Both the position numbers and the translations under genes were made by a program. The notes under the pieces were generated by a model. The model did no database searches. It saw only the letters and a list, made by a program, of their open reading frames with translations, and was not told the DNA's origin. A stretch of 64,000 nucleotides of DNA, taken from the NCBI RefSeq assembly GCF_022899355.1, contig NZ_JALJCK010000001.1, forward strand, positions 1-64,000, read 5' to 3'. The DNA comes from Shinella yambaruensis. Its GTDB lineage: Bacteria; Pseudomonadota; Alphaproteobacteria; Rhizobiales; Rhizobiaceae. The stretch's first letter is position 1; each line of letters opens with the position of its first letter. This document shows positions 1 through 9,133 of the stretch, one piece after another.

Positions 1-229
1 CGCGGGCAAAGGCGATGCCGGCCTGCGAAAGACACAGGCGCAGCAGCCGGTCGCAATGACCTGTCGCCTCGAAGACGGCCAGGTCGGTGGCCGGGTCGAG
101 ACCGCGGGCAAAAGCGGACAGCGCGGTCTGCTCGTTGGGGATGCGGCAGAACCTGGCCGTTCTCGGATCGAAGATGTCGATCATGTCCTTGCCGATGTCG
201 CAGCCGATGAAGGTATGGTGTATCGTCAT
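1..229 (-). mobile_element. IS110-family transposase, N-terminal part (cut by window edge)
   Basis: The minus-strand reading starts at an ATG (227-229) and stays open to the window edge, giving 76 residues. Two blocks match the N-terminal DEDD (RuvC-like) domain of IS110 transposases: FIGCDIGKDMIDIFD near residues 7-21, holding the first acidic residue, and VFEATGHCDRLLRL further on, where the E of EATG is the second. A GGAG ribosome-binding site lies about 8 bases upstream of the ATG. IS110 elements normally lack terminal inverted repeats, so the left end cannot be placed. In related rhizobia this side of ftsB is usually occupied by eno, so the element may have inserted there; that is inference. 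Whether the transposase is intact lies outside the window. Confidence 0.8.
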
Positions 230-566
230 GGCGCCTGCTCCTGTGTGCGGGGTCTGTGGCGACAGCCCCGTGCAACTGTTCAGGTTGATGGGCGAAGCGG
301 GAAGGGACCAAGCCACGCCGCGGCCTGCCGTCACAAACGGCGGCCTGGATCCTCTCGGCCTCCTTCCCGCAACCATCTTACATCAGACCAAACACACAGG
401 ATCCTCGGGTCAAGCCCGAGGATGACGGAGTATTGGGAGCGAGTTTGTCATCAAGCTGAACGCATCGGCAGATGCGGTTTTTTCCTTGCCCGTCGATCAT
501 GGTCAATGGTCGGTTAACCGCTTGCCGCTAGTGTCGAACCCGTATTGCGTATCGGGGCTGCCTTGC
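230..566. other. Intergenic region between IS110 element and ftsB
   Basis: This 337-base stretch lies between two divergent genes. It must hold the right end of the IS110 element and the ftsB promoter. The only clear structure I see is the palindromic repeat at 401-427. Open frames across it have no ribosome-binding site and no family resemblance. The boundary between insertion sequence and chromosome cannot be drawn without a second copy for comparison. Confidence 0.6.
401..427 (-). repeat. Short palindromic intergenic repeat, copy 1
   Basis: Perfect inverted repeat: arms ATCCTCGGG and CCCGAGGAT around the 5-base loop TCAAG (401-423), followed by GACG. The reverse complement reads CGTC-ATCCTCGGG-CTTGA-CCCGAGGAT. 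It is the same element as the one at 7950-7975, in the opposite orientation, with two paired substitutions in the stem. Elements of this shape are scattered through rhizobial genomes. A role in RNA termination or stability is possible but not shown. Confidence 0.8.
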
Positions 567-875
567 ATGTGGACCAAACACCATAAGAAGCGAAAATTCG
601 GCCGGCTGGCTCTGCCGGTAATTACAGTCGCATTCCTCTCCTACTTCGGCTATCATTCCGTCCATGGCGACTTCGGTCTCAGGGGGATGGAGGAGTTCGA
701 ACGGCAGAGAGTGACGCGCCAGGCGCGTCTGGACGTCCTCGTGCGGCAGCGCCAGACCCTGGAAAAAGAGGTGGCCCTGATGAGCGACGGCTCGCTCGAG
801 CGCGACATGCTCGACGAAAAGGCACGCTCCTATCTCAACATGTCCAGAGCCGACGAAATCGTGATTTTCCACTGA
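567..875 (+). CDS. ftsB: FtsB/DivIC-like septum formation initiator
   Basis: A 102-residue protein of the FtsB/DivIC family, which bridges inner-membrane and periplasmic parts of the divisome. It has a short basic N-terminus (KHHKKRKFGRL), one transmembrane segment (about residues 14-32), and a periplasmic region rich in R, E and Q predicted to form a coiled coil (about residues 42-78, RQARLDVLVRQRQTLEKEV). The C-terminus carries the typical LNMSRADEIVI pattern. I chose ATG 567 because it gives the usual family length and a cytoplasmic tail; the frame stays open further upstream. No strong ribosome-binding site is visible. Its position just ahead of pdhA matches the usual rhizobial order eno-ftsB-pdhA. 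Confidence 0.88.
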   Translation: MWTKHHKKRKFGRLALPVITVAFLSYFGYHSVHGDFGLRGMEEFERQRVTRQARLDVLVRQRQTLEKEVALMSDGSLERDMLDEKARSYLNMSRADEIVIFH

Positions 876-881
876 GAAAGT

Positions 882-906
882 CGATTAACCGAAATCTGGT
901 TAATCG
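882..906. promoter_or_regulatory. 9-bp inverted repeat in the ftsB-pdhA intergenic region
   Basis: CGATTAACC and GGTTAATCG are perfect 9-base inverted arms around the 7-base spacer GAAATCT. The repeat starts 6 bases after the ftsB stop and lies about 120 bases before pdhA. It is AT-rich for this genome and has no following T-run, so an operator for a dimeric regulator fits better than a terminator. No regulator is assigned. Confidence 0.4.
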
Positions 907-1024
907 TAAATCTGCCTTACTAATCAGTGGTTTGCAAAGAATATAAGCCATGCATTTATGGCATTGCTGAGGCGGGCTTTCTCCCCTATGGTTTCCTTCA
1001 AGAGGCAAACATAGGGAGGAACGA

Positions 1025-2071
1025 ATGGCTCCGCGTAAAACCGCGTCCACGTCCAGCCGCAAAACCGCGGCAAAGCCTGCAAAGAAAGACTTCACCGGCG
1101 GCACGATTGCCGAATTCTCCAAGGAAGACGATCTTCATGCCTACCGCGAGATGCTGCTGATCCGGCGTTTCGAGGAAAAGGCCGGCCAGCTCTATGGCAT
1201 GGGCTTCATCGGCGGCTTCTGTCACCTATACATCGGCCAGGAAGCGGTCGTCGTCGGCATGCAGCTGGCGCTGAAGGAGGGTGACCAGGTCATCACCGGC
1301 TATCGCGACCATGGCCACATGCTCGCTTGCGGCATGAGCGCGCGCGGCGTGATGGCGGAGCTGACCGGACGCCGCGGCGGCCTTTCCAAGGGCAAGGGCG
1401 GCTCCATGCACATGTTCTCCAAGGAGAAGCATTTCTACGGCGGCCACGGCATCGTCGGTGCGCAGGTCTCGCTCGGCACGGGCCTCGCCTTCGCGAACAA
1501 GTACCGCGGCAACGACAATGTCTCGCTCGCCTATTTCGGCGACGGCGCGGCCAACCAGGGCCAGGTCTACGAAAGCTTCAACATGGCTTCCCTCTGGAAG
1601 CTGCCGGTCATCTACATCATCGAGAACAACCGCTACGCCATGGGCACCGCCGTCTCGCGCGCCTCGGCTCAGACGGACTTCTCGCAGCGCGGCGCGTCCT
1701 TCAACATCCCGGGTTTCCAGGTCGACGGCATGGATGTGCGCGCGGTCAAGGCCGCTGCCGACGAGGCCGTCGAGCACTGCCGCTCCGGCAAGGGGCCGAT
1801 CATCCTCGAAATGCAGACCTACCGCTACCGCGGCCACTCCATGTCCGACCCGGCGAAGTACCGCTCGAAGGACGAGGTGCAGAAGATGCGGTCCGAGCAC
1901 GACCCGATCGAGCAGGTGCGCGCCCGCCTTCTGGAAAACAAATGGGCAAGCGAGGACGACCTCAAGCAGATCGACAAGGACGTCCGTGACATCGTCGCCG
2001 ACAGCGCCGATTTCGCGCAGGCCGATCCGGAGCCGGATGCATCCGAACTCTACACCGACATCCTGCTGTAA
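1025..2071 (+). CDS. pdhA: Pyruvate dehydrogenase E1 component, alpha subunit
   Basis: A 348-residue E1-alpha subunit, the thiamine-diphosphate enzyme that decarboxylates pyruvate in the pyruvate dehydrogenase complex. After a basic, Ala/Lys-rich tail of about 25 residues come the [21 protein letters not shown] opening, the [11 protein letters not shown] segment, and the thiamine-binding motif from GDGAANQGQ to ENN (about residues 172-202). The regulatory-loop sequence [17 protein letters not shown] is present. Length is normal for alphaproteobacteria. The ATG follows AGGGAGGAAC at a good distance. It is first in a tight run with pdhB (17-base gap) and pdhC (15-base gap). Confidence 0.97.
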   Translation: MAPRKTASTSSRKTAAKPAKKDFTGGTIAEFSKEDDLHAYREMLLIRRFEEKAGQLYGMGFIGGFCHLYIGQEAVVVGMQLALKEGDQVITGYRDHGHMLACGMSARGVMAELTGRRGGLSKGKGGSMHMFSKEKHFYGGHGIVGAQVSLGTGLAFANKYRGNDNVSLAYFGDGAANQGQVYESFNMASLWKLPVIYIIENNRYAMGTAVSRASAQTDFSQRGASFNIPGFQVDGMDVRAVKAAADEAVEHCRSGKGPIILEMQTYRYRGHSMSDPAKYRSKDEVQKMRSEHDPIEQVRARLLENKWASEDDLKQIDKDVRDIVADSADFAQADPEPDASELYTDILL

Positions 2072-2088
2072 TCCGGGGAGGGACACCA

Positions 2089-3486
<1,398 letters not shown>

Positions 3487-3501
3487 GGGGAGGGCGCCGA
3501 A

Positions 3502-4860
3502 ATGCCGATCAACATTACGATGCCCGCCCTCTCGCCCACCATGGAGGAGGGCAACCTCGCCAAGTGGCTGGTCAAGGAAGGCGACACCGTGAAATCCGGT
3601 GACGTCATCGCCGAGATCGAGACCGACAAGGCGACGATGGAGGTCGAGGCCGTCGACGAGGGCACGGTCGCCAAGATCGTCGTTCCCGCCGGCACGGAAG
3701 GCGTGAAGGTCAACAGCCTGATCGCCATCCTTGCCGCCGATGGCGAGGATGTGAGCGCCGCCGCTGCCGGCGGCGGTTCGGCGCCCAAGGCGGACGCCAA
3801 GCCCGCCGAAGCCAAGCCGGCCGAAGCCAAGGCCGAGGCGCCGAAGGACGCGGAAAAGCCGGCTGCTGCGGCCCCGGCTGCCACCGCATCCGCAGGCCCG
3901 GCTCCGGCCAAGGACGGCAACCGCGTGTTCTCCTCGCCGCTTGCCCGCCGTCTCGCCAAGGAGGCCGGCATCGACATTTCGGCGGTTTCCGGATCCGGCC
4001 CGCACGGCCGCGTGATCAAGAGCGACGTTGAGAAGGCTGCGGCCTCCGGCGGTGCCAAGCCCGCTGCCGCCGCAGCGCCGGCTGTTGCCGCATCCGCCGC
4101 CCCGGCCGCCGCGCCGAAGGGCATGTCGGACGATGCCGTGCTGAAGCTCTTCGACGAGGGCTCCTACGAGCTCGTGCCGCATGACGGCATGCGCAAGACC
4201 ATCGCCAAGCGCCTGCAGGAATCCAAGCAGACGATCCCGCACTTCTACGTGTCGGTCGACGTGGAGCTCGACGCGCTGCTGGCGCTGCGCGCCCAGCTCA
4301 ACGACTCGGCGCCGCGCAGGGAAGACAAGCCGGCCTACAAGCTGTCGGTCAACGACATGGTGATCAAGGCCATGGCGCTCGCGCTGCGCGACGTGCCGGA
4401 CGCCAACGTCTCGTGGACCGATACGAACATGGTCAAGCACAAGCATGCGGATGTCGGCGTCGCCGTCTCCATTCCGGGCGGCCTGATCACGCCGATCATC
4501 CGCAAGGCGGAACTGAAGACCCTGTCGGCCATCTCCAACGAGATGAAGGACCTCGGCAAGCGCGCCAAGGAACGCAAGCTGAAGCCCGAGGAGTACCAGG
4601 GCGGCACGACCGCGGTCTCCAACATGGGCATGATGGGCGTCTCGAACTTCGCCGCCGTCGTCAACCCGCCGCATGCGACGATCCTGGCGGTCGGCGCGGG
4701 CACGGAGCGGGTCGTGGTCAAGAAGGGGGAGATGGTCATCGTCAACGCGATGACGGTCACCCTCTCCACCGACCACCGCTGCGTCGATGGGGCGCTCGGC
4801 GCCGAGCTGCTCGGGGCCTTCAAGCGCTATATCGAGAACCCGATGGGGATGCTCGTCTGA
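3502..4860 (+). CDS. pdhC: Dihydrolipoyllysine acetyltransferase (E2) of pyruvate dehydrogenase
   Basis: A 452-residue E2 core enzyme that transfers the acetyl group from lipoamide to CoA. Domains in order: one lipoyl domain (1-80, Lys in [10 protein letters not shown]); a long Ala/Pro/Lys linker; a peripheral subunit-binding domain ([19 protein letters not shown] to [12 protein letters not shown], about 138-177); a second Ala-rich linker; and the catalytic domain (about 215-452) ending in [16 protein letters not shown], with the active-site His of the DHRxxDG motif. The start follows GGGGAGGG. Immediately downstream is the first of two inverted G/C-rich repeats rather than lpdA, so the usual pdhC-lpdA link is interrupted. 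Confidence 0.97.
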   Translation: MPINITMPALSPTMEEGNLAKWLVKEGDTVKSGDVIAEIETDKATMEVEAVDEGTVAKIVVPAGTEGVKVNSLIAILAADGEDVSAAAAGGGSAPKADAKPAEAKPAEAKAEAPKDAEKPAAAAPAATASAGPAPAKDGNRVFSSPLARRLAKEAGIDISAVSGSGPHGRVIKSDVEKAAASGGAKPAAAAAPAVAASAAPAAAPKGMSDDAVLKLFDEGSYELVPHDGMRKTIAKRLQESKQTIPHFYVSVDVELDALLALRAQLNDSAPRREDKPAYKLSVNDMVIKAMALALRDVPDANVSWTDTNMVKHKHADVGVAVSIPGGLITPIIRKAELKTLSAISNEMKDLGKRAKERKLKPEEYQGGTTAVSNMGMMGVSNFAAVVNPPHATILAVGAGTERVVVKKGEMVIVNAMTVTLSTDHRCVDGALGAELLGAFKRYIENPMGMLV

Positions 4861-4864
4861 GACG

Positions 4865-4916
4865 CTTTCCCTCCCCCTTGCGGGGAGGGTGTCCGCGCAG
4901 CGGACGGGTGGGGGTG
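4865..4916 (+). repeat. G/C-rich palindromic repeat, left copy flanking DUF559 gene
   Basis: Two hairpins in series: CCCTCCCC/GGGGAGGG around CTTGC, then GTCCGC/GCGGAC around GCA, followed by GGGTGGGGGTG. It begins 4 bases after the pdhC stop. Read in reverse complement (CACCCCCACCC ... ACCCTCCCCGCA), it matches the repeat at 5321-5360 on the other side of the DUF559 gene, so the two are inverted copies; the second hairpin is missing from the right copy. Confidence 0.8.
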
Positions 4917-4940
4917 CCGATTGGGGCAGGAACGGTGAAC

Positions 4941-5381
4941 ATGGTCTGGAATCGCGAAAAATCGAATCCGCCCAGTCGTGAAGCGGCGATGAACGCGCCG
5001 CGCCTTCGCCGCTCGATGACGGATGCGGAACGCCGCCTTTGGGCCGCGCTTCGCAAGGAATTGCCGGGCATTCCGGGAACTCATTTCCGTCGACAAGTGC
5101 CAATCGGTCGTTACGTCGCGGATTTCGTATGTCTGGGCAGGAGGCTCGTTATCGAGGTCGACGGTGAAATCCATGCCGATGCGGGACGGAAAAGACGAGA
5201 TGTCGAGCGGGAGGCTTATCTTCGTGAACAGAATTTTCGCGTCATTCGTTTCCAGAACCGTGAAGTGATGCTGGATATGATGTCTGTCCTTGGAAGGATC
5301 GCCATGGAACTCCGCGGAACCACCCCCAACCCTGACCCCTCCCCGCAGGGGGGAGGGGAATATTCCGGGGGGATGCTGTGA
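4941..5381 (+). CDS. DUF559 endonuclease-like protein
   Basis: A 146-residue protein with the DUF559 domain, a small fold related to Vsr-type/restriction-like nucleases. The characteristic sequence is present: LRRSMTDAERRLWAALR, then HFRRQVPIGRYVADFVC, LVIEVDGEIHA, and a C-terminal LREQNFRVIRFQNREVM. The D (ADFVC) and the ExD of IEVDGE match the expected metal-binding core. Cellular role is unknown for the family. The ATG at 4941 is the first giving a full domain. The last 20 or so residues (TTPNPDPSPQGGGEYSGG) are encoded by the right-hand repeat at 5321-5360, so the reading frame runs through the repeat. It overlaps the next gene by 4 bases (GTGA). Gene plus flanking inverted repeats look inserted into the pdh operon. 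Confidence 0.82.
   Translation: MVWNREKSNPPSREAAMNAPRLRRSMTDAERRLWAALRKELPGIPGTHFRRQVPIGRYVADFVCLGRRLVIEVDGEIHADAGRKRRDVEREAYLREQNFRVIRFQNREVMLDMMSVLGRIAMELRGTTPNPDPSPQGGGEYSGGML
5321..5360 (-). repeat. G/C-rich palindromic repeat, right copy flanking DUF559 gene
   Basis: Reads CACCCCCAACCC, TG, ACCCCTCCCCGCA, then GGGGGGAGGGGAA. It is the inverted counterpart of the repeat at 4865-4916, lacking the inner GTCCGC hairpin. It lies inside the 3' end of the DUF559 frame and just ahead of the GTG start of the SGNH hydrolase, so it could also influence translation of that gene. Confidence 0.78.
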
Positions 5382-6019
5382 AAACCATTCTCTGCTACGG
5401 CGACAGCCTGACCTGGGGCTACAATGCGGAAACGCTCGACCGGCACGCCTTCGAGGATCGCTGGCCGAGCGTGCTCGCCAAGGCCCTCGGGCCTGGTGTC
5501 GCCGTGATCGCGGAGGGCCTCAACGGCCGCACCACCGCCTATGACGACCATCTGGCGGATTGCGACCGCAACGGTGCGCGCATCCTGCCGACGATCCTGC
5601 ACAGCCACGACCCGATCGACCTCGTGATCCTGTTTCTCGGCGCCAACGACATGAAGCCTGCCATCTGCGGCACGGCCTTCGGTGCGGTGCAGGGCATGGA
5701 GCGGCTGGTGGAGCTGGTGCGCCACCACGCCTGGTCGTTCGACGCGGCGGAAGGGCCGGAGGTGCTGATCGTCTCGCCGCCGCCGCTCTGCGAAACGGCG
5801 AACACCGCCTTCGCGGCCATGTTCGCCGGCGGCGTGGAGCAATCGGCGATGCTGGCGACGCTCTATGCGGACCTGGCGGATGAGCGCGGCTGCGGCTTTT
5901 TCGATGCGGGCTCGGTGGCCGAGACGACGCCGCTCGACGGCGTGCATCTCGACGCGCGGAACACGCGGGCGATCGGCAAGGGGCTGGAACCGGTCGCGCG
6001 CATGATGCTCGGGCTTTGA
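5378..6019 (+). CDS. SGNH/GDSL-family esterase (arylesterase-like)
   Basis: A 213-residue hydrolase of the SGNH family, probably a cytosolic carboxylic-ester hydrolase; the substrate cannot be read. The blocks are clear: GDSLTWGY with the nucleophile Ser10, a conserved Gly in EGLNGRT, LFLGANDM holding the oxyanion Asn, and DGVHLDA with Asp187 and His190 of the triad. No signal peptide. The start is GTG, overlapping the DUF559 stop by 4 bases. SGNH hydrolases are found near pdh genes in several rhizobia, so this gene is probably an old neighbour and the DUF559 unit the newcomer; that is inference. Confidence 0.85.
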   Translation: MKTILCYGDSLTWGYNAETLDRHAFEDRWPSVLAKALGPGVAVIAEGLNGRTTAYDDHLADCDRNGARILPTILHSHDPIDLVILFLGANDMKPAICGTAFGAVQGMERLVELVRHHAWSFDAAEGPEVLIVSPPPLCETANTAFAAMFAGGVEQSAMLATLYADLADERGCGFFDAGSVAETTPLDGVHLDARNTRAIGKGLEPVARMMLGL

Positions 6020-6085
6020 CCGGGATCAAGGAGGGAAGGCGCGGGCGCGCTAGGCTGTCACCATCATCAGAAGAAGGAGATGGAC

Positions 6086-6346
6086 ATGCCGAACACCCCG
6101 CACCAACTGGCAGAGGAATTTCCGGAGCATCTGGCCAAGATCCGCCACCTGCGCGAGGTCGATGGCCACTTCCACCGGATTTCCGAGGAATACCAGGCGG
6201 TGAATCTCGCGATCCACCGCGCCGAGACGGATATCGAGCCCGTCGCCGACGTCCACATGGCCGACATGCGGAAGGCGCGGATGCGGCTCAAGGATGAAAT
6301 CTACGGGATGCTGACGCGGCCGGAAAAGGTCGAAGAGCTTCCCTGA
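6086..6346 (+). CDS. YdcH-family (DUF465) small protein
   Basis: An 86-residue, highly charged helical protein of the DUF465/YdcH type, function unknown. The family pattern is visible: HLREVDGHFHRISEEYQAVNLAIHRAE followed by a second helix ending MRKARMRLKDEIYGML, expected to form a helical hairpin. I chose ATG 6086 over ATG 6080 because AGGAG at 6075-6079 is 6 bases from 6086 but touches 6080. It sits alone between the SGNH hydrolase and lpdA, with about 60-90 bases on each side. Confidence 0.8.
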   Translation: MPNTPHQLAEEFPEHLAKIRHLREVDGHFHRISEEYQAVNLAIHRAETDIEPVADVHMADMRKARMRLKDEIYGMLTRPEKVEELP

Positions 6347-6434
6347 GGGGCGGAGTGCTTCCGCTCCTCGTCAAGGCCGCGGCGGCGTCAGCCGACCGCG
6401 GGCGCAGAAGAACAACAGAGGAGTGGAAGCGCTC

Positions 6435-7880
6435 ATGTCGAATGCCTACGACGTCATCGTTATCGGTTCGGGTCCGGGCGGGTACATCGCCGCGATCCGC
6501 GCGGCGCAATTGGGCCTGAAGACGGCCATCGTCGAGCGCGAGCATCTCGCCGGCATCTGCTCCAACTGGGGCTGCATCCCGACCAAGGCGCTGCTGCGCT
6601 CGGCCGAGATCTTCCACTATGCCCAGCATCCGGGCGATTACGGCGTGAAGATCGAGGGCACGGTGACGCCGGACCTGAAGGCGATCGTCGCCCGCTCGCG
6701 CGGCATCGCAAGCCGCATGAACGGCGGCGTCGGCTTCCTGATGAAGAAGAACAAGGTCGACATCATCTGGGGCGAGGCCAAGATCACCAAGCCCGGCGAG
6801 ATCGTCGTCTCCAAGACGAGCAAGGCGATCCAGCAGCCGCAGGCGCCGCTGCCGAAGAACGTCCTGCCCGAGGGCACCTACAAGGCCAAGCATATCGTGA
6901 TTGCCACCGGCGCCCGCCCGCGCGCGCTGCCGGGCATCGAGCCGGACGGCAAGCTGATCTGGACCTATTTCGAGGCGATGAAGCCTGAGGAAATGCCGAA
7001 GTCGCTGCTCGTCATGGGCTCGGGCGCCATCGGCATCGAGTTCGCCTCCTTCTACCGCACGCTCGGCGTCGACGTGACGGTGGTCGAGGTGATGAAGACG
7101 GTGATGCCGGTCGAGGATGCGGAAATCTCGGCGCTCGCCAAGAAGCAGTTCGAGAAGCAGGGCATGAAGATCCATCTGGAGGCCAAGGTCGCCAAGGTGG
7201 AGAAGGGCGCCAACTCTGTCACCGCCCATGTCGAGATGAAGGATGGCAAGGTCGAGAAGATCACCGCCGACCGCATGATCTCGGCCGTCGGCGTGCAGGC
7301 GAACATCGAGAATATCGGCCTCGAGGCGCTCGGCGTGAAGACCGACCGCGGCTTCATCGCCATCGACGGCTACGGCAAGACGAACGTGCCGGGCATCTAT
7401 GCGATCGGCGACGTCGCAGGTCCGCCGATGCTCGCCCACAAGGCCGAGCACGAGGCCGTCATCTGCATCGAGAAGATCGCCGGCCTGCCGAACGTGCATC
7501 CGATGGACAAGGCGAAGATCCCGGGCTGCACCTATTGCCATCCGCAGGTCGCCTCCGTGGGCCTGACGGAAGCGAAGGCCAAGGAGCAGGGCCGCGACAT
7601 CCGCGTCGGCCACTTCCCCTTCGTCGCCAACGGCAAGGCGATCGCGCTCGGCGAGGACCAGGGCCTCGTCAAGACGATCTTCGACAAGAAGACGGGCGAA
7701 CTTCTGGGTGCTCACCTCGTCGGGGCGGAAGTGACCGAGCTCATCCAGGGCTTCGTCATCGCCATGAACCTGGAGACGACCGAGGAGGAGCTGATGCACA
7801 CGATCTTCCCGCATCCGACCATTTCGGAAACGCTGAAGGAAAGCGTGCTCGATGCCTATGGGCGTGCACTGAACGCTTGA
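6435..7880 (+). CDS. lpdA: Dihydrolipoyl dehydrogenase (E3)
   Basis: A 481-residue flavoprotein disulfide reductase that reoxidises dihydrolipoamide in 2-oxoacid dehydrogenase complexes. FAD-binding GSGPGGYIAAIRAAQ is at the N-terminus; the redox disulfide is CSNWGC (CxxxxC) in GICSNWGCIPTKALL. The NAD-binding GSGAIGIEFASFY lies mid-protein, and the C-terminal dimerisation domain has HTIFPHPTISET with the catalytic His. ATG 6435 was chosen because GAGGAG lies upstream and the product matches family length; an in-frame GTG at 6423 would add four residues. Lpd here is most likely the E3 of the adjacent PDH complex. Confidence 0.96.
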   Translation: MSNAYDVIVIGSGPGGYIAAIRAAQLGLKTAIVEREHLAGICSNWGCIPTKALLRSAEIFHYAQHPGDYGVKIEGTVTPDLKAIVARSRGIASRMNGGVGFLMKKNKVDIIWGEAKITKPGEIVVSKTSKAIQQPQAPLPKNVLPEGTYKAKHIVIATGARPRALPGIEPDGKLIWTYFEAMKPEEMPKSLLVMGSGAIGIEFASFYRTLGVDVTVVEVMKTVMPVEDAEISALAKKQFEKQGMKIHLEAKVAKVEKGANSVTAHVEMKDGKVEKITADRMISAVGVQANIENIGLEALGVKTDRGFIAIDGYGKTNVPGIYAIGDVAGPPMLAHKAEHEAVICIEKIAGLPNVHPMDKAKIPGCTYCHPQVASVGLTEAKAKEQGRDIRVGHFPFVANGKAIALGEDQGLVKTIFDKKTGELLGAHLVGAEVTELIQGFVIAMNLETTEEELMHTIFPHPTISETLKESVLDAYGRALNA

Positions 7881-7889
7881 ACGTGCTAA

Positions 7890-7914
7890 AGCCCGCCTCC
7901 ACATGAGGCGGGCT
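7890..7914 (+). terminator. Hairpin after lpdA
   Basis: Perfect 10-base stem AGCCCGCCTC/GAGGCGGGCT around CACAT, 10 bases after the lpdA stop. No T-run follows, so it may terminate weakly or mark the transcript end after processing. Confidence 0.55.
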
Positions 7915-7949
7915 CAGACTCTCGGAAAAATGCCGCGAACCTCTCTTTC

Positions 7950-7975
7950 GTCATGGTCGGGCTTGACCCGACCAT
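7950..7975 (+). repeat. Short palindromic intergenic repeat, copy 2
   Basis: Perfect inverted repeat with arms ATGGTCGGG and CCCGACCAT around CTTGA (7953-7975), preceded by CGTC. Same element as at 401-427, opposite orientation; the outer stem pairs differ (GG/CC here, CC/GG there), so pairing is preserved despite the substitutions. Confidence 0.8.
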
Positions 7976-8097
7976 CCATAAGCGTCGGAGGGGCGGGGCG
8001 AGGTTTGACAGCAGCCCGAGCCTGCCGCAGATAAGGCTGGCTCGAAATTTCGGGTCCGCAAGACAGGCGCAGAAGCCTGCTAGAAAGTGGAATCGAC

Positions 8098-9075
8098 ATG
8101 GTCACCATTCTCGACCGCACCAATCTTGATCCCAACGCTCCGCGGGTGCGCCATCCGGAAAAGGCCCATCGGCCGGATACGGAAGTGCTGCGCAAGCCGG
8201 AATGGATCCGCGTCAAGGCGCCGGTCTCCAAGGGCTACCAGGAAACGCGCGACCTCGTGCGCTCGCACAAGCTGGTGACGGTGTGCGAGGAGGCGGGCTG
8301 CCCGAATATCGGCGAGTGCTGGGACAAGAAGCACGCGACCTTCATGATCATGGGCGAGATCTGTACCCGCGCCTGCGCCTTCTGCAACGTGGCGACGGGC
8401 AAGCCGAATGCACTCGACCAGGACGAACCGGAAAACGTCGCCAAGGCCGTCCGGCAGATGGGCCTGTCGCATGTCGTCATCACCTCGGTCGACCGCGACG
8501 ACCTTGCCGATGGCGGCGCGGAGCACTTCGAGAAGGTGATCTGGGCGATCCGCGCGGCTTCCCCCGCGACGACGATCGAGATCCTGACGCCGGACTTCCT
8601 CAAGAAGCCCGGCGCATTGGAGCGCGTCGTCGCGGCCAAGCCGGACGTCTTCAACCACAACATGGAGACCGTGCCGGGCAACTATCTCACGGTGCGCCCC
8701 GGCGCGCGCTACTTCCATTCCGTGCGCCTCTTGCAGCGCGTGAAGGAACTGGACCCGACCATGTTCACCAAGTCGGGCATCATGGTGGGCCTCGGCGAGG
8801 AGCGCAACGAGGTGCTCCAGCTGATGGACGACCTCAGGACCGCCGATGTGGACTTCCTGACCATCGGCCAGTACCTGCAGCCGACCCGCAAGCACCACAA
8901 GGTCGACCGCTTCGTGACGCCGGAGGAGTTCAAGTCCTATGAGACGGTCGCCTATACCAAAGGCTTCCTGATGGTCTCCTCCAGCCCGCTGACCCGCTCC
9001 TCGCACCATGCCGGCGACGACTTCGCCCGGCTGAGGGCTGCGCGAGAAAGAAAGCTCTCCATCGCCGCCGAGTAA
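8098..9075 (+). CDS. lipA: Lipoyl synthase
   Basis: A 325-residue radical-SAM enzyme that inserts two sulfurs into octanoyl groups on lipoyl domains, so it makes the cofactor for PdhB, PdhC and similar proteins. Both cluster motifs are intact: the auxiliary cluster cysteines in [13 protein letters not shown] (CX4CX5C) and the radical-SAM motif CTRACAFC (CX3CX2C). The C-terminal [12 protein letters not shown] carries the conserved Ser ligand region. Length is normal. It follows lpdA after a hairpin and a palindromic repeat, so it may have its own promoter. Confidence 0.96.
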   Translation: MVTILDRTNLDPNAPRVRHPEKAHRPDTEVLRKPEWIRVKAPVSKGYQETRDLVRSHKLVTVCEEAGCPNIGECWDKKHATFMIMGEICTRACAFCNVATGKPNALDQDEPENVAKAVRQMGLSHVVITSVDRDDLADGGAEHFEKVIWAIRAASPATTIEILTPDFLKKPGALERVVAAKPDVFNHNMETVPGNYLTVRPGARYFHSVRLLQRVKELDPTMFTKSGIMVGLGEERNEVLQLMDDLRTADVDFLTIGQYLQPTRKHHKVDRFVTPEEFKSYETVAYTKGFLMVSSSPLTRSSHHAGDDFARLRAARERKLSIAAE

Positions 9076-9133
9076 AAGTCCTTGGCCAGCACGATCCGGC
9101 TGCTACATTGCCGCTTTGACCGTGGAGGATCGG

